From the NCBI RefSeq assembly GCF_036227565.1, contig NZ_CP109460.1:3844001-3908000 (forward strand): a DNA stretch of 64,000 nt. The letters are read 5' to 3'. Origin of the DNA: Streptomyces sp. NBC_01454. Its GTDB lineage: Bacteria; Actinomycetota; Actinomycetes; Streptomycetales; Streptomycetaceae. Below are positions 1 to 7,955 of the stretch, piece by piece (within the stretch, counting starts at the first letter, position 1; each line of letters starts with the position of its first letter). Made by a program: the position numbers and the translations under genes. Under the pieces are notes generated by a model. That model did not search any database, was not told the DNA's origin, and was given only the letters and a program-made list of their open reading frames with translations.

Positions 1-1
1 A

Positions 2-775
2 TCCCGCGAGAGCCGAAGCGCGGACACGCGGGCACTCACACAGGTGCTGTTCGCCGAGCTGACGGACCTCGACCCCGGCACCCCGGAGCACACCCGGGTC
101 CGCGCCGCGCTGATCGAGGCCAATCTTCCGCTGGTCCGCTATGCCGCGGCCCGCTTCCGCAGCCGCAACGAACCCATGGAAGACGTCATCCAGGTCGGCA
201 CCATCGGCCTGATCAACGCGATCGACCGCTTCGATCCGGACCGGGGCGTCCAGTTCCCCACCTTCGCGATGCCCACCGTCGTCGGCGAGATCAAACGCTA
301 CTTTCGAGACAATGTCCGCACGGTCCATGTGCCGCGCCGCCTCCACGAACTGTGGGTGCAGGTCAACGGCGCGACCGAGGACCTGACGGTGCTGCACGGC
401 CGCTCCCCCACCACCGCCGAGATCGCCGAGCGCCTCAAGATCGGCGAGGACGAGGTGCTGGCCTGCCTGGAGGCCGGCCGCTCGTATCACGCCACCTCGC
501 TGGAGGCCGCCCAGGAAGGCGACGGCCTGCCCGGACTGCTCGACCGCCTCGGCTACGAGGACCCGGAGCTGGCCGGGGTCGAGCACCGCGACCTCGTACG
601 GCACCTCCTCGTCCAGCTTCCCGAGCGCGAGCAGCGGATCCTCCTGCTGCGTTACTACAGCAATCTGACGCAGTCCCAGATCAGTGCGGAGCTGGGGGTG
701 TCGCAGATGCATGTCTCACGGCTACTGTCGCGGAGCTTCGCCCGGCTGCGATCCGCAAACAGGATCGACGCCTAA
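2..775 (+). CDS. RNA polymerase sigma factor, SigB/SigF/SigG family (5' end outside window)
   Basis: Alternative sigma factor of the Gram-positive SigB/SigF family, which directs core RNA polymerase to stress or developmental promoters. The frame is open to the left edge of the window, and residues before the GTG at 44 (ending ADTRALTQ) look like normal family sequence, so the true start is probably upstream. Region 2 includes [14 protein letters not shown] and [15 protein letters not shown]; region 3 follows; region 4.2 ends in a helix-turn-helix ([18 protein letters not shown]). No anti-sigma factor gene is visible nearby. Its neighbour at 974 is a paralogue. Confidence 0.93.
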   Translation, partial: SRESRSADTRALTQVLFAELTDLDPGTPEHTRVRAALIEANLPLVRYAAARFRSRNEPMEDVIQVGTIGLINAIDRFDPDRGVQFPTFAMPTVVGEIKRYFRDNVRTVHVPRRLHELWVQVNGATEDLTVLHGRSPTTAEIAERLKIGEDEVLACLEAGRSYHATSLEAAQEGDGLPGLLDRLGYEDPELAGVEHRDLVRHLLVQLPEREQRILLLRYYSNLTQSQISAELGVSQMHVSRLLSRSFARLRSANRIDA

Positions 776-868
776 CCGGGACGGGCGACCCGTCCCGCAC
801 AGCCTGCGCAGATATGTCGACATGGCGCTACAGCGTGTTGCCGACATGTGACATTCTGCAGGAACCGC

Positions 869-894
869 GTTTGCCGTAGCGCTGCCTCCGGTAT
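869..894 (+). promoter_or_regulatory. candidate SigB/SigF-type promoter for the downstream sigma gene
   Basis: GTTT at 869-872 is followed after 16 nt by CGGTAT at 889-894, one mismatch from the GTTT-N14-16-GGGTAT pattern typical of this sigma class. It lies about 80 bp before the ATG at 974. Autoregulation or cross-regulation by the adjacent sigma factors is inference only. Confidence 0.35.
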
Positions 895-973
895 TCAGGT
901 GGAGGTATCCCTCCCCGGTCCACCCCGGCCCGGGGACGCCGCAGCGACCCGTCCGCGACCTCAAGGGGGTGGC

Positions 974-1810
974 ATGTCCGTAGAACTGGGCAGCTCAAAG
1001 GTGCTTTCCGTGATTCCCGCGCCCGCACCGCACGTGCATGACGACGACGCCATCAACACCCGCACGCTCTCCCGCTCCCTGTTCCTGCGGCTCGCCTCGC
1101 TCGACAAGGACTGCGCGGAGCGCACCTACGTCCGCGACACGCTCATCGAGCTGAACCTCCCGCTCGTGCGTTACGCGGCCGCCCGCTTCCGCAGCCGCAA
1201 TGAGCCGATGGAGGACATCGTCCAGGTCGGCACGATCGGCCTGATCAAGGCGATCGACCGTTTCGACTGCGAACGCGGCGTGGAATTCCCGACGTTCGCG
1301 ATGCCGACGGTGGTCGGTGAGATCAAGCGGTTCTTCCGTGACACCTCGTGGTCCGTGCGGGTCCCGCGCCGGCTCCAGGAGCTGCGCCTGGCCCTCACCA
1401 AGGCCAGCGACGAGCTCTCCCAGAAGCTGGACCGCTCCCCGACCGTCCCCGAACTCGCCCTGTGCCTGGGAGTGTCGGAGGAGGACGTGGTCGACGGCCT
1501 GGCCGTCGGCAATGCCTACACCGCCTCCTCGCTCGACTCCCCCTCCCCCGAGGACGACGGCGGCGAGGGCTCCCTCGCGGACCGCCTCGGCTACGAGGAC
1601 AGCGCGCTGGAGGGCGTGGAGTACCGCGAGTCCCTCAAGCCCCTGCTGGCCAAACTCCCGGCCCGCGAGCGCCAGATCATCATGCTGCGCTTCTTCGCCA
1701 ACATGACGCAGTCCCAGATCGGCGAGGAGGTCGGCATCTCCCAGATGCATGTCTCCCGGCTGCTGACCCGCACCCTGGCGCAGCTGCGCGAGGGCCTGAT
1801 CTCCGACTGA
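974..1810 (+). CDS. RNA polymerase sigma factor, SigB/SigF/SigG family
   Basis: A second alternative sigma factor, 278 aa, paralogous to the one ending at 775: both share [26 protein letters not shown] region 2 sequence and the C-terminal SQ(I)[15 protein letters not shown] helix-turn-helix. The ATG at 974 is chosen because an AAGGGGG ribosome-binding site precedes it by about 5 nt; the frame stays open upstream to 848 without a better site. It has about 45 extra N-terminal residues before region 2 and an acidic insert (SPEDDGGEGS) in region 3-4. A hairpin terminator follows directly. Confidence 0.94.
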   Translation: MSVELGSSKVLSVIPAPAPHVHDDDAINTRTLSRSLFLRLASLDKDCAERTYVRDTLIELNLPLVRYAAARFRSRNEPMEDIVQVGTIGLIKAIDRFDCERGVEFPTFAMPTVVGEIKRFFRDTSWSVRVPRRLQELRLALTKASDELSQKLDRSPTVPELALCLGVSEEDVVDGLAVGNAYTASSLDSPSPEDDGGEGSLADRLGYEDSALEGVEYRESLKPLLAKLPARERQIIMLRFFANMTQSQIGEEVGISQMHVSRLLTRTLAQLREGLISD

Positions 1811-1816
1811 GGAACG

Positions 1817-1859
1817 GTCCGCCGAGGGGCCGTACGGCGCTCCGTGCCGCTCGGCGGAC
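1817..1859 (+). terminator. hairpin terminator after sigma factor gene
   Basis: Perfect 10-bp arms GTCCGCCGAG (1817-1826) and CTCGGCGGAC (1850-1859) enclose a 23-nt GC-rich loop, 6 nt after the stop codon. There is no T tract, as is usual for Streptomyces terminators. Confidence 0.6.
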
Positions 1860-1969
1860 AGTTACAGAGGACCGGAGGCCGCGGGACGTGGCGCCCACGG
1901 CGCCCGCCCGTTCGAGAGCCGTGCGTCCGCCCTCTGTACACCTGACACTCCGTCAGCAACACTGGCCCG

Positions 1970-2794
1970 ATGCGACGGACGACTGCTGCCCGTGCCTCTG
2001 CGGCCGTGCTGTGTCTGGGTGTTCTGCTCACCGGCTGCGGAAGCGCGGCCGGGCAGGGCTATGCCGCGGTGGGCGCGGCAGACCCCGCCGACGGCCATCC
2101 GCCGGCCACGCCCGTACCGCCCCGGGACGGTGTCGCACTGACGCCGCTGGACGGCGACGACGGCGGACACGACAGCGGACACGACAGCGGAGACAGCGGT
2201 CACGGCAGCGACGCCGGTACGCACTCCGGACGCCCCGGCGCGAGCACCTCTTCCCGCCCCGGCTCCGGCCCCGGCGAGGCGGCCGGTGACGCCGCCACCC
2301 CCGGCGGTCCCGGCGCCCGCACCACGCCCTCCCCCGGGAAACCTGCCGGCCAGGGCGGTGGAAGCGCTCCCTCCACACCGTCGGCCACCCCCAACTCGCC
2401 CACGCCGCCGCACGGTTCCCGTCCGCCGGCGCACGGTTCACCCTCCCCCGAGCCGCCCTCCCCCACCATGCCGCCCGGTCCGGGCGCCCCCGCCGGCCTC
2501 CTGATCGGCAGGCCCCGCCTCGCCGATACCGATGTCCGCTGGTGCGAGAAGGTCACCCTCGACTTCCTCAACACCGGCGACCGGCCCGTCACCGCCGGGA
2601 CCGTCACGTTCGGCACGCACATCATCGGCGCCCTCGGCATCGACTGGGCCACGGTCACCTCTACCCACAAACTGCCGCTGCCGCTCGCCCCGGGCCGGAA
2701 GAAGTCCGGCAGCTGGCGGGTGTGTGTGGACGGCTGGCGGGTGCCGGCGGGCATGCACCTCGACACCAGGGACGTGGCCTTCAGCTGGAAGTAG
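1970..2794 (+). CDS. secreted lipoprotein with Pro/Ser/Gly-rich linker
   Basis: Predicted lipoprotein of 274 aa: charged n-region, hydrophobic stretch AAVLCLGVLL and lipobox LTGC with Cys at residue 23, so it is probably anchored to the outer face of the membrane. Residues about 50-175 are a low-complexity spacer rich in Gly, Asp, His, Ser and Pro (includes HDSGHDSGDSGHGSD), typical of cell-wall-spanning linkers. The C-terminal ~95 residues look folded, with two Cys (WCEKV, WRVCVDGW) that may form a disulfide. I do not recognise this domain. No strong Shine-Dalgarno is seen before the ATG. Confidence 0.75.
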   Translation: MRRTTAARASAAVLCLGVLLTGCGSAAGQGYAAVGAADPADGHPPATPVPPRDGVALTPLDGDDGGHDSGHDSGDSGHGSDAGTHSGRPGASTSSRPGSGPGEAAGDAATPGGPGARTTPSPGKPAGQGGGSAPSTPSATPNSPTPPHGSRPPAHGSPSPEPPSPTMPPGPGAPAGLLIGRPRLADTDVRWCEKVTLDFLNTGDRPVTAGTVTFGTHIIGALGIDWATVTSTHKLPLPLAPGRKKSGSWRVCVDGWRVPAGMHLDTRDVAFSWK

Positions 2795-2951
2795 CGCGAA
2801 GCGGGGGCCGCCCCCGCTCACTCGCGCAAGCTCCCCTCCCCCGAAAGCCTTGGATGTTCCTTCCTGGATAGCGATGAGTTCCGAGGGGTGCGACGGTCTG
2901 AAGAGGCACAGCCGCGGCCACCGGCAGCGCATCCGTCCCAGGGAGAAGACC

Positions 2952-3425
2952 ATGCCCAAGATCACCCCCAACCTCTGGTTCGACACCAAGGGCAAGGAGG
3001 CCGCCGAGTTCTACTGCTCGGTGTTCCCGAACTCGCAGATCAAGGAGGTCACCCATTACAACGAGGCGGGCCCGCGCCCGGCGGGCACCGTGCTGACGGT
3101 GGTGTTCGAGCTCGACGGCCAGGAGTACACGGCGATCAACGGCGGCCCGGACTTCACGTTCAGCGAGGCGATCTCCCTGATGATCAACTGCGCCGACCAG
3201 GACGAGATCGACTACTACTGGGCCAAGCTCTCCGAGGGCGGCGAGGAGGGCCCCTGCGGCTGGCTGAAGGACAAGTACGGCCTGTCCTGGCAGGTGGCGC
3301 CGGGCGGGATGGCGGAGATGCTCAACGATCCGGACCAGGAGCGGGCGGCCCGCGCCATGAAGGCCATGCTCGGCATGAAGAAGATCGACATCGCCGCGCT
3401 CCAGGCGGCGGCGGACGCGGCATAG
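2952..3425 (+). CDS. VOC-family (PhnB-like) protein
   Basis: 157-aa protein of the vicinal-oxygen-chelate/glyoxalase fold, in the PhnB-like branch sometimes labelled 3-demethylubiquinone methyltransferase. Typical features are the N-terminal LWFDTKGKEAAEFYCSVFPN, a central TVVFELDGQEYTAINGGP, and GWLKDKYGLSWQVAP near the C-terminus. The ATG at 2952 has GGGAGAAG upstream; the frame continues upstream but out of family register. The enzymatic activity of this branch is usually unknown. It converges with the MarR gene that ends at 3519. Confidence 0.88.
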   Translation: MPKITPNLWFDTKGKEAAEFYCSVFPNSQIKEVTHYNEAGPRPAGTVLTVVFELDGQEYTAINGGPDFTFSEAISLMINCADQDEIDYYWAKLSEGGEEGPCGWLKDKYGLSWQVAPGGMAEMLNDPDQERAARAMKAMLGMKKIDIAALQAAADAA

Positions 3426-3518
3426 GGCGGCCGACAGCGTCCCGTATGCCTGCGGTGGCGGCCCGGACGGGGCCGCCGCCCCAGTGGGGCGTTCCTCGGA
3501 CGGCGGCGTTCCGGCCGC

Positions 3519-4070
3519 TCACGAGCGGCTGCGGTTCCGTCCCGTGCGGAGCGGCCGTGGGTCCGGGCCACGCCGTATGCCGACCTCGCGCAGCGCCCGG
3601 GCGGCCGCGTGCACGGCCGTGGGGGATGCCTCGGCGAAGACGGCCTCGTGGGCGTCGGCATGGGTGCGGACGGCGTGCTCGGCGGTGTGCACCCCGTCCG
3701 GGGTCAGCCGGATCATGGTGCTGCGGCCGTCCTCCGAGGAGGGCTCCCGGAGCACCAGACCGCGGGCGGCGAGGTGGTTGACCACGTTGCTGATGCCGCC
3801 GGAGGACAGCAGCAGGGCGCGGGCGAGTTCGTTCGGCTTCCTCGCGTACGGCTCACCCGTTCGGCGCAGCGCGGCCAGGATGTCGAACTCCGCGACCGTG
3901 AGGCCGAGTTCGGGCAGTATCCGGCGGGTGGCCTGGTCGAGCGCGCCGGCCAGCTGCGTTATGCGTTTCGACAGCTCCGTCGTCGGGCGCAGCACGTCGG
4001 GCAGCTCGGCCCGCCAGGCGCCCATCAGCGCGTCGACGGGGTCGGATCCTGGTCCGGGCGCGGCGGTCAC
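3519..4070 (-). CDS. MarR-family transcriptional regulator
   Basis: 183-aa winged-helix regulator. The core (LTVAEFDILAALRR, ELARALLLSSGGISNVVNHL, LVLREPSSEDGRSTMIRLTPDG) is the MarR helix-turn-helix plus wing. GTG start at 4070. It is transcribed divergently from the amidohydrolase at 4146, with 75 bp between them holding an inverted repeat suited to a MarR dimer. By family habit it should repress itself and the amidohydrolase and respond to a small ligand; that is inference. The basic C-terminal tail (RPLRTGRNRSRS) is unusual. Confidence 0.88.
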   Translation of the reverse strand: MTAAPGPGSDPVDALMGAWRAELPDVLRPTTELSKRITQLAGALDQATRRILPELGLTVAEFDILAALRRTGEPYARKPNELARALLLSSGGISNVVNHLAARGLVLREPSSEDGRSTMIRLTPDGVHTAEHAVRTHADAHEAVFAEASPTAVHAAARALREVGIRRGPDPRPLRTGRNRSRS

Positions 4071-4090
4071 GTCCGGCAGGATAGTTCAGC

Positions 4091-4116
4091 ATCATGATAG
4101 CTTTCTACAAAGCTTT
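4091..4116. promoter_or_regulatory. candidate MarR operator in divergent intergenic region
   Basis: The inverted repeat AGCTTT-CTAC-AAAGCT at 4099-4114 is preceded by the palindrome ATCATGAT at 4091-4098. AGCTTTCT also recurs as a direct repeat (4099-4106 and 4111-4118). A size of 16-20 bp and a position between divergent genes fit a MarR operator. The patch is also AT-rich compared with its surroundings. Confidence 0.5.
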
Positions 4117-4145
4117 CTTCCGAGCGTGTAGAGGTGTGATCTGCC

Positions 4146-5471
4146 ATGGGAAGCGAAAGCCGTCGCCCCCCGCGCCTGCTGCTGCGCGGCGGTCTGGTCA
4201 TCGACACCGACCCCCACCCCACCGTCCACCCGCACACCGATGTCCTCGTCGAGGAGGGCCGGATCGCCGCCGTGGGCCCCGGGCTGCCGCTCGACGGGAC
4301 CGAGCCCGGCGTCGAGGTGCTCGACGCCCGCGGACTGATCGTGCTGCCCGGCTTCGTCGACACCCACCGGCATGTGTGGCAGGCGGTGCTGCGCTCGGCC
4401 GCGGTCGACGCGAGCCTCGACGGCTATTTCAGCCGGATCCTCGACGACCTCGCCGGCCGCTTCACGCCCGCCGACGTGCACACCGGCAACCTCCTCGGCG
4501 CGCTGGAGTGCCTGGACTCGGGGATCACCACCGTCCAGGACTTCTCCCACGTCCAGTACACGCCGGAGCACACCGCGGCCGCCGTCGAGGCCCTGCGCGA
4601 AGCGGGAATCCGGGCCGTCTTCGGCTACGGCTACCCCGTCTTCGACGAGGCCGCCCGGCAGGCCGACTGGGTACGCAAGGCCCGCACGGTGCACTTCCCC
4701 TCGCGCGAGGCCCTGGTCACGATGGCCCTGGCCCCGATCGGCCCCTCCTTCACGCCACCGGAGACGGTGCGGGAGGACTGGCTGCTCGCCCGCGAGCTGG
4801 AGCTGCCCGTCGCGGTCCATGTGAGCGCCGGGCCGGTGGCACAACGGCCGATCGCCGCCCTCCAGGAGCTGGGGCTGCTCACCGCCGGCACCCTGTACGT
4901 CCACGGGAATTCTCTGCCGGACTCCGAGCTGCGGCTGATCGCCGAATCCGGTGGCGCCGTGGCGATCACGCCGGCGCTCGAGGCCTCGATGCGGTTCGGC
5001 GCACCGATGGCGGGACGGCTGCGCCGGGCGGGCGTCACCACCGGGCTGGGCGCGGACGCGGTCACCTCGGCGCCGGGCGATATGTTCTCGCAGATGCGCG
5101 CCGCCTTGATGAGCAGTCACTTCGACGGTGACGACGCTCCGGGAGAGCCCTCGGTCACGGCGGCCGACGTGCTGCGCATGGCCACCGCCGAGGGGGCCAC
5201 GGCGCTCGGCCTGGGCGACGAGGTGGGATCACTGGCCGTCGGCAAGCGCGCCGATCTCGTCCTGCTGCGCGCCGATGCGCTCAACCTCGCGCCCGTGACG
5301 CACGATCCGATCGGTGCGGTGGTGACCGCCGCACACCCCGGGAACGTCGATACGGTCCTGGTGGCCGGGCGCGCGGTCAAGCGCAACGGACGGTTGCTGT
5401 ACGGAGACCTCGCCGGCGTACTTTCCGAGGCCCACCGTGCAGTCGAGCGCCTTGAGGCGTCGAGGTCCTAG
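4146..5471 (+). CDS. amidohydrolase (SsnA/TrzN/8-oxoguanine-deaminase-like)
   Basis: 441-aa metal-dependent hydrolase of the amidohydrolase superfamily, subtype with a single mononuclear site and a split beta-sandwich. Metal ligands are visible: H74 and H76 in VDTHRHVWQ, H225 in PVAVHVS, H253 in YVHGNS and D304 in GLGADAVTS. The closing strand VGKRADLVLLRAD is typical. The family deaminates or dechlorinates aminated heterocycles (guanine, 8-oxoguanine, s-triazines); the substrate here cannot be read from sequence. Divergent from a MarR gene, which probably controls it. Confidence 0.88.
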   Translation: MGSESRRPPRLLLRGGLVIDTDPHPTVHPHTDVLVEEGRIAAVGPGLPLDGTEPGVEVLDARGLIVLPGFVDTHRHVWQAVLRSAAVDASLDGYFSRILDDLAGRFTPADVHTGNLLGALECLDSGITTVQDFSHVQYTPEHTAAAVEALREAGIRAVFGYGYPVFDEAARQADWVRKARTVHFPSREALVTMALAPIGPSFTPPETVREDWLLARELELPVAVHVSAGPVAQRPIAALQELGLLTAGTLYVHGNSLPDSELRLIAESGGAVAITPALEASMRFGAPMAGRLRRAGVTTGLGADAVTSAPGDMFSQMRAALMSSHFDGDDAPGEPSVTAADVLRMATAEGATALGLGDEVGSLAVGKRADLVLLRADALNLAPVTHDPIGAVVTAAHPGNVDTVLVAGRAVKRNGRLLYGDLAGVLSEAHRAVERLEASRS

Positions 5472-5522
5472 TACTCCAGCCGTATTGATCACGAGCATGG
5501 TGCACAGTCGGCGGGCTTGATC

Positions 5523-5622
5523 ATGGCGAGGACCTCCGGTGTGGTGAAGGTGTCCACGTCTCACCGCACGGAGGTCTTCGTATCCCACCGTCATGCCCGG
5601 CTGACCGCTTTCGGGAGGCGGG
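5523..5622 (+). pseudogene. IS481-family transposase remnant (N-terminus only)
   Basis: The plus strand encodes VSTSHRTEVFVSHRHARLTA followed by FGRR, resembling the first residues of IS481-type transposases. Homology then ends abruptly, with no DDE domain and no terminal repeats. The rest of the 5472-5857 gap holds no gene I can support: 5623-5857 stays open in the same frame but its translation resembles nothing I recognise. I read this as a decayed insertion. Confidence 0.5.
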
Positions 5623-5857
5623 GCTCGGGCCCGGGAAACAGGGACCTGGCCGGCGTCCCTCCTGCACAGTCCCGTTCGGCGTCTCGTACGGTGTCCGAGC
5701 ACGGCTGCACTGGCCATGTACAAGGCCTCAAGTACACCCAGCACCAGGACTCGTACCAGAACGTGAGCCTGCAAGGCCGACTGCCGGCAACGGAAAAGGC
5801 CGAAGGGCAGCAGAAGATCCGCATCGTCCGCCCGCACCCGGATTGGTACGGAGAGGC

Positions 5858-6406
5858 ATGGCCGACGGAGTCACTCAGCACGAGGCACGGCCGCATCCGT
5901 CCCGGCGCTGGTGGGCAACGGTTTTTCCGGTGCTCTTGCTTTCGGCGGCTGCTGTCGCCTGTTTCGTCACCACCCTGGCGCTGTCCAGCGCCCACATCCA
6001 CCACCAGTCGGCTGCCTGTCGCTACATGGCAGTGCCGTGGACACACTTCGCATCTGCCTACGGCGGCCTGCTCGCAGCCGTAGCGGCGGTGCTCGTCCAC
6101 CTGCTGATGTCCCGCGCCGTACGCCGTGGCGGGATCCAGCCCACGTCCGGCCGGCAGAGCTGGGTTCCCGCGCTCTTCGTCGTCATCGCCGGCTTCATGA
6201 TTTCCCTGACGGCGGTGGCGGTCGCCCTGACCCACAAAGACGCCGCCGAGGTAGCCGCGAACATCGGAAAGCCGCTGTGTGAGGGCCAGGACGAGACATG
6301 CCTCGGTGTCGCCGCTCAGGACGGCGGCGGCCCCGTCGTGGCGCTGGAAGCCGCGAGGGGTGCGAGGGTCGCGTCAGGCACCCGGTCGCCGCTGCGTCAC
6401 GAATGA
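5858..6406 (+). CDS. small integral membrane protein, unknown function
   Basis: 182 aa with three predicted membrane segments: around residues 20-40 (VFPVLLLSAAAVACFVTTLA), 60-80 (ASAYGGLLAAVAAVLVHLLM) and 105-125 (ALFVVIAGFMISLTAVAVAL). The ATG at 5858 follows GAGAGG; an alternative in-frame GTG lies at 5843. The C-terminus has two Cys in CEGQDETC. I do not recognise the family. Its 3' end overlaps the convergent GntR gene by 33 bp. Confidence 0.55.
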   Translation: MADGVTQHEARPHPSRRWWATVFPVLLLSAAAVACFVTTLALSSAHIHHQSAACRYMAVPWTHFASAYGGLLAAVAAVLVHLLMSRAVRRGGIQPTSGRQSWVPALFVVIAGFMISLTAVAVALTHKDAAEVAANIGKPLCEGQDETCLGVAAQDGGGPVVALEAARGARVASGTRSPLRHE

Positions 6407-6631
6407 GCCCATGCCGGGTGTGGTGACGATGAGCCCTTCGTCCCGGAGGGCGGCGGTGACCTTGCGGATGGTCACGCGCGCGACGCCGAACTCCTGCTCC
6501 ATCCGCACCTCGGAGATGAGATGGCGTGGTGGGTATGTGCCGTCCGCGATCCGCGCTCGGATCACGTCGGCAATCTGCGTCCACTTGGGCACCGTCGGGT
6601 CGAACTCCATCACGAACGGGACTGTACGCAC
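6374..6631 (-). CDS. short GntR-family regulator
   Basis: 85 aa, essentially only the winged-helix domain of GntR proteins: WTQIADVIRARIADGTY, LISEVRMEQEFGVARVTIRK, LRDEGLIVTTPGMGSFV. There is no effector domain, as in many small Streptomyces GntR regulators. Start taken as GTG 6631; ATG 6610 is an alternative. No Shine-Dalgarno precedes 6631, but TCTAAT lies 5 nt upstream on the minus strand, so the message could be leaderless. Divergent from the small-gene pair at 6767, with operator-like repeats between. Confidence 0.85.
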   Translation of the reverse strand: MRTVPFVMEFDPTVPKWTQIADVIRARIADGTYPPRHLISEVRMEQEFGVARVTIRKVTAALRDEGLIVTTPGMGSFVTQRRPGA

Positions 6632-6638
6632 GGGTAAT

Positions 6639-6672
6639 TAGACAGGCATAGAGGGGTATAGCTATAGACAGG
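6639..6672. promoter_or_regulatory. candidate GntR operator region
   Basis: Two copies of TAGACAGG (6639-6646 and 6665-6672) flank the perfect palindrome TATAGCTATA (6657-6666) in an AT-rich patch immediately upstream of the GntR start. This is the natural site for autoregulation and control of the divergent genes. Confidence 0.5.
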
Positions 6673-6707
6673 GGCTAACAGGAGCCTTTATGGTGGCGCG
6701 ACAAAGA

Positions 6708-6736
6708 CCCCGGCGGGTGCGCCAACACCCCCGGGG
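6708..6736 (+). promoter_or_regulatory. strong leader hairpin upstream of small-gene pair
   Basis: CCCCGG and GGGTG pair with CACCC and CCGGGG around a CGCCAA loop: an 11-bp stem with a single bulged C at 6714. It ends 30 nt before the ATG at 6767 and carries no T tract. It may be an attenuator or an RNA-stability/translation element for the two small genes that follow. Confidence 0.55.
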
Positions 6737-6766
6737 CACGGCCAGCGCTGCTCAAGGAGCGTCGAC

Positions 6767-7000
6767 ATGCAGAACCTTATGCGCCGCCTGCTCGCCCGGT
6801 TGGGGAGGCGTCGGGTCCACCCCGCCCCCACGGTCACGCACCGGCCACAGCGACCGCCCCGCCGACCCCTCCACCGCGGCCCCGAATCCCCGATCGACGC
6901 AGAGACCACCCTCCTCGTACGGCCCTACCTCCTCGCTCACGAGCGCCAAGAGGCGCAGCGCGAGGGGGCGTTCCTGCGCGCGATGGCGGTCGTCTCATGA
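6767..7000 (+). CDS. small conserved Streptomyces protein, unknown function
   Basis: 77 aa, very basic and proline-rich in the first half, ending in LVRPYLLAHERQEAQRE, a stretch I recognise as recurring in small Streptomyces proteins next to short GntR regulators. ATG 6767 has AAGGAG upstream (about 6754-6759). Its stop overlaps the next start by 4 bp (ATGA), so the two are translationally coupled. No domain is recognisable. Confidence 0.7.
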   Translation: MQNLMRRLLARLGRRRVHPAPTVTHRPQRPPRRPLHRGPESPIDAETTLLVRPYLLAHERQEAQREGAFLRAMAVVS

Positions 7001-7272
7001 GCGGCGGGATGCGGCTGCTGCCCTGGAGCGGGCCGGACGGGCAGCGTTGCTACCTCTCCAGCGACGAGGGCGGCGGGTATCTGTCAGAGCTCGCCGACGA
7101 CATGGAAGCGGCTCAGCTCGGCACCGGCGAGGAGCTGCTCCGGCACACGGCCGAGCTGCTGAACGGGCCGGCGGAGGCGACCGCCGACGCACTCCACTTC
7201 TGTGTCCACAGGCTGTGTGAAGCGCTGCGGGACGCACTGCGGATCGCGGAGAGCAGGGGGCGCGTGACGTAG
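6997..7272 (+). CDS. small conserved Streptomyces protein, unknown function
   Basis: 91 aa, mostly helical, with conserved-looking LLPWSGPDGQRCYLSSD at the N-terminus and ALRDALRIAESRGR at the C-terminus. Coupled by ATGA overlap to the preceding gene. Such pairs follow GntR genes in many Streptomyces genomes; I know of no assigned function. A hairpin terminator follows at 7292. Confidence 0.7.
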   Translation: MSGGMRLLPWSGPDGQRCYLSSDEGGGYLSELADDMEAAQLGTGEELLRHTAELLNGPAEATADALHFCVHRLCEALRDALRIAESRGRVT

Positions 7273-7291
7273 CCGGGGGCGGACAGGCCGA

Positions 7292-7317
7292 GGGCCCGGC
7301 AGTGCGATGCCGGGCCC
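7292..7317 (+). terminator. hairpin terminator
   Basis: Perfect 10-bp stem GGGCCCGGCA (7292-7301) / TGCCGGGCCC (7308-7317) with loop GTGCGA, 20 bp after the stop of the upstream gene. No T tract. Confidence 0.6.
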
Positions 7318-7322
7318 GTACG

Positions 7323-7404
7323 CGTGAAGACGACTGCGTGAGACCGTCCGTGGGAAGACAGCTGCGTGAAACCGTCCGCGTGAAGAACGGCTGCGTGGGA
7401 CTCG
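7323..7404. repeat. imperfect 26-28-bp tandem repeat, about 3 copies
   Basis: Three diverged copies of a unit of 26-28 bp with core CTGCGTG(A/G)(A/G)ACCGTC run from about 7323 to 7404 and stop exactly at the stop codon of the minus-strand gene at 7405. They lie between convergent genes. Confidence 0.6.
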
Positions 7405-7623
7405 TTACGCCAGCGCCAGCCAGGCCGCGCCCGCGATGACCAGGACCGCGACGATCACGCCGACGATGACGCCCACGCGCGGACCGGACGACTGCTGCGG
7501 GGCCGGCGCGCGGCGGCTGCCGGTCTGCGGGGTGCCGCCCTCGTCCACGAAGGCCCGGAACATCTGCGTATTGCCCGCCGGGTCGTAGTTGCCGCCGGCC
7601 TGGTTCTGCGGGTTGGTCGCCAT
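7405..7623 (-). CDS. small tail-anchored membrane protein
   Basis: 72 aa: a polar, Gln/Asn/Pro-rich N-terminus (MATNPQNQAGG) and one C-terminal membrane helix (VGVIVGVIVAVLVIAGAAWL) ending almost at the C-terminus. ATG 7623 is chosen because upstream in-frame sequence is low quality. Function unknown. The 332-bp gap to the next gene (7624-7955) holds no other gene, but carries the MarR operator repeats. Confidence 0.65.
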   Translation of the reverse strand: MATNPQNQAGGNYDPAGNTQMFRAFVDEGGTPQTGSRRAPAPQQSSGPRVGVIVGVIVAVLVIAGAAWLALA

Positions 7624-7883
7624 GGGCAAGGACCCTAGCGAACCGGGAACGAGCGGGCACCCCTGGGTGCGCACCGCGGGCGCCTACGGAGCGGGGACGG
7701 AGCGCGCACAGGGTGTGGGCGGGGTCACGGGCGGGTCGTCTGAGGGTGTCCCGCTACCGACCGGTATCGGCCGGGCTCCCCGATGACGCCTCCGACCTGC
7801 GCCTTTGCGGGGCGCATCGCACCCGTTGACCGCCGACCGCCACAGACTTTCCTTTTCCTTTACTTTCATTCCGGACCAATCGT

Positions 7884-7925
7884 TTGCCTTCAGCAACCAA
7901 CTTGCCTATGGTTGCCTCAAGCAAC
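7884..7925. promoter_or_regulatory. MarR-type operator pair
   Basis: Two similar inverted repeats: TTGC-CTTCA-GCAA (7884-7896, preceded by T) and GTTGC-CTCAA-GCAAC (7911-7925), with a third TTGCC (7902-7906) between. Spacing and size suit MarR dimers. They lie 31-72 bp before the chosen MarR start, probably over its promoter. Confidence 0.55.
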
Positions 7926-7955
7926 AAAGTGCGCGCGAGGATCGTGGAGGAGCCG

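Noticed and set aside
5623..5857. continuation of the transposase-relic frame
   Set aside because: Open but with no resemblance to transposases or other proteins; not annotated as a gene.
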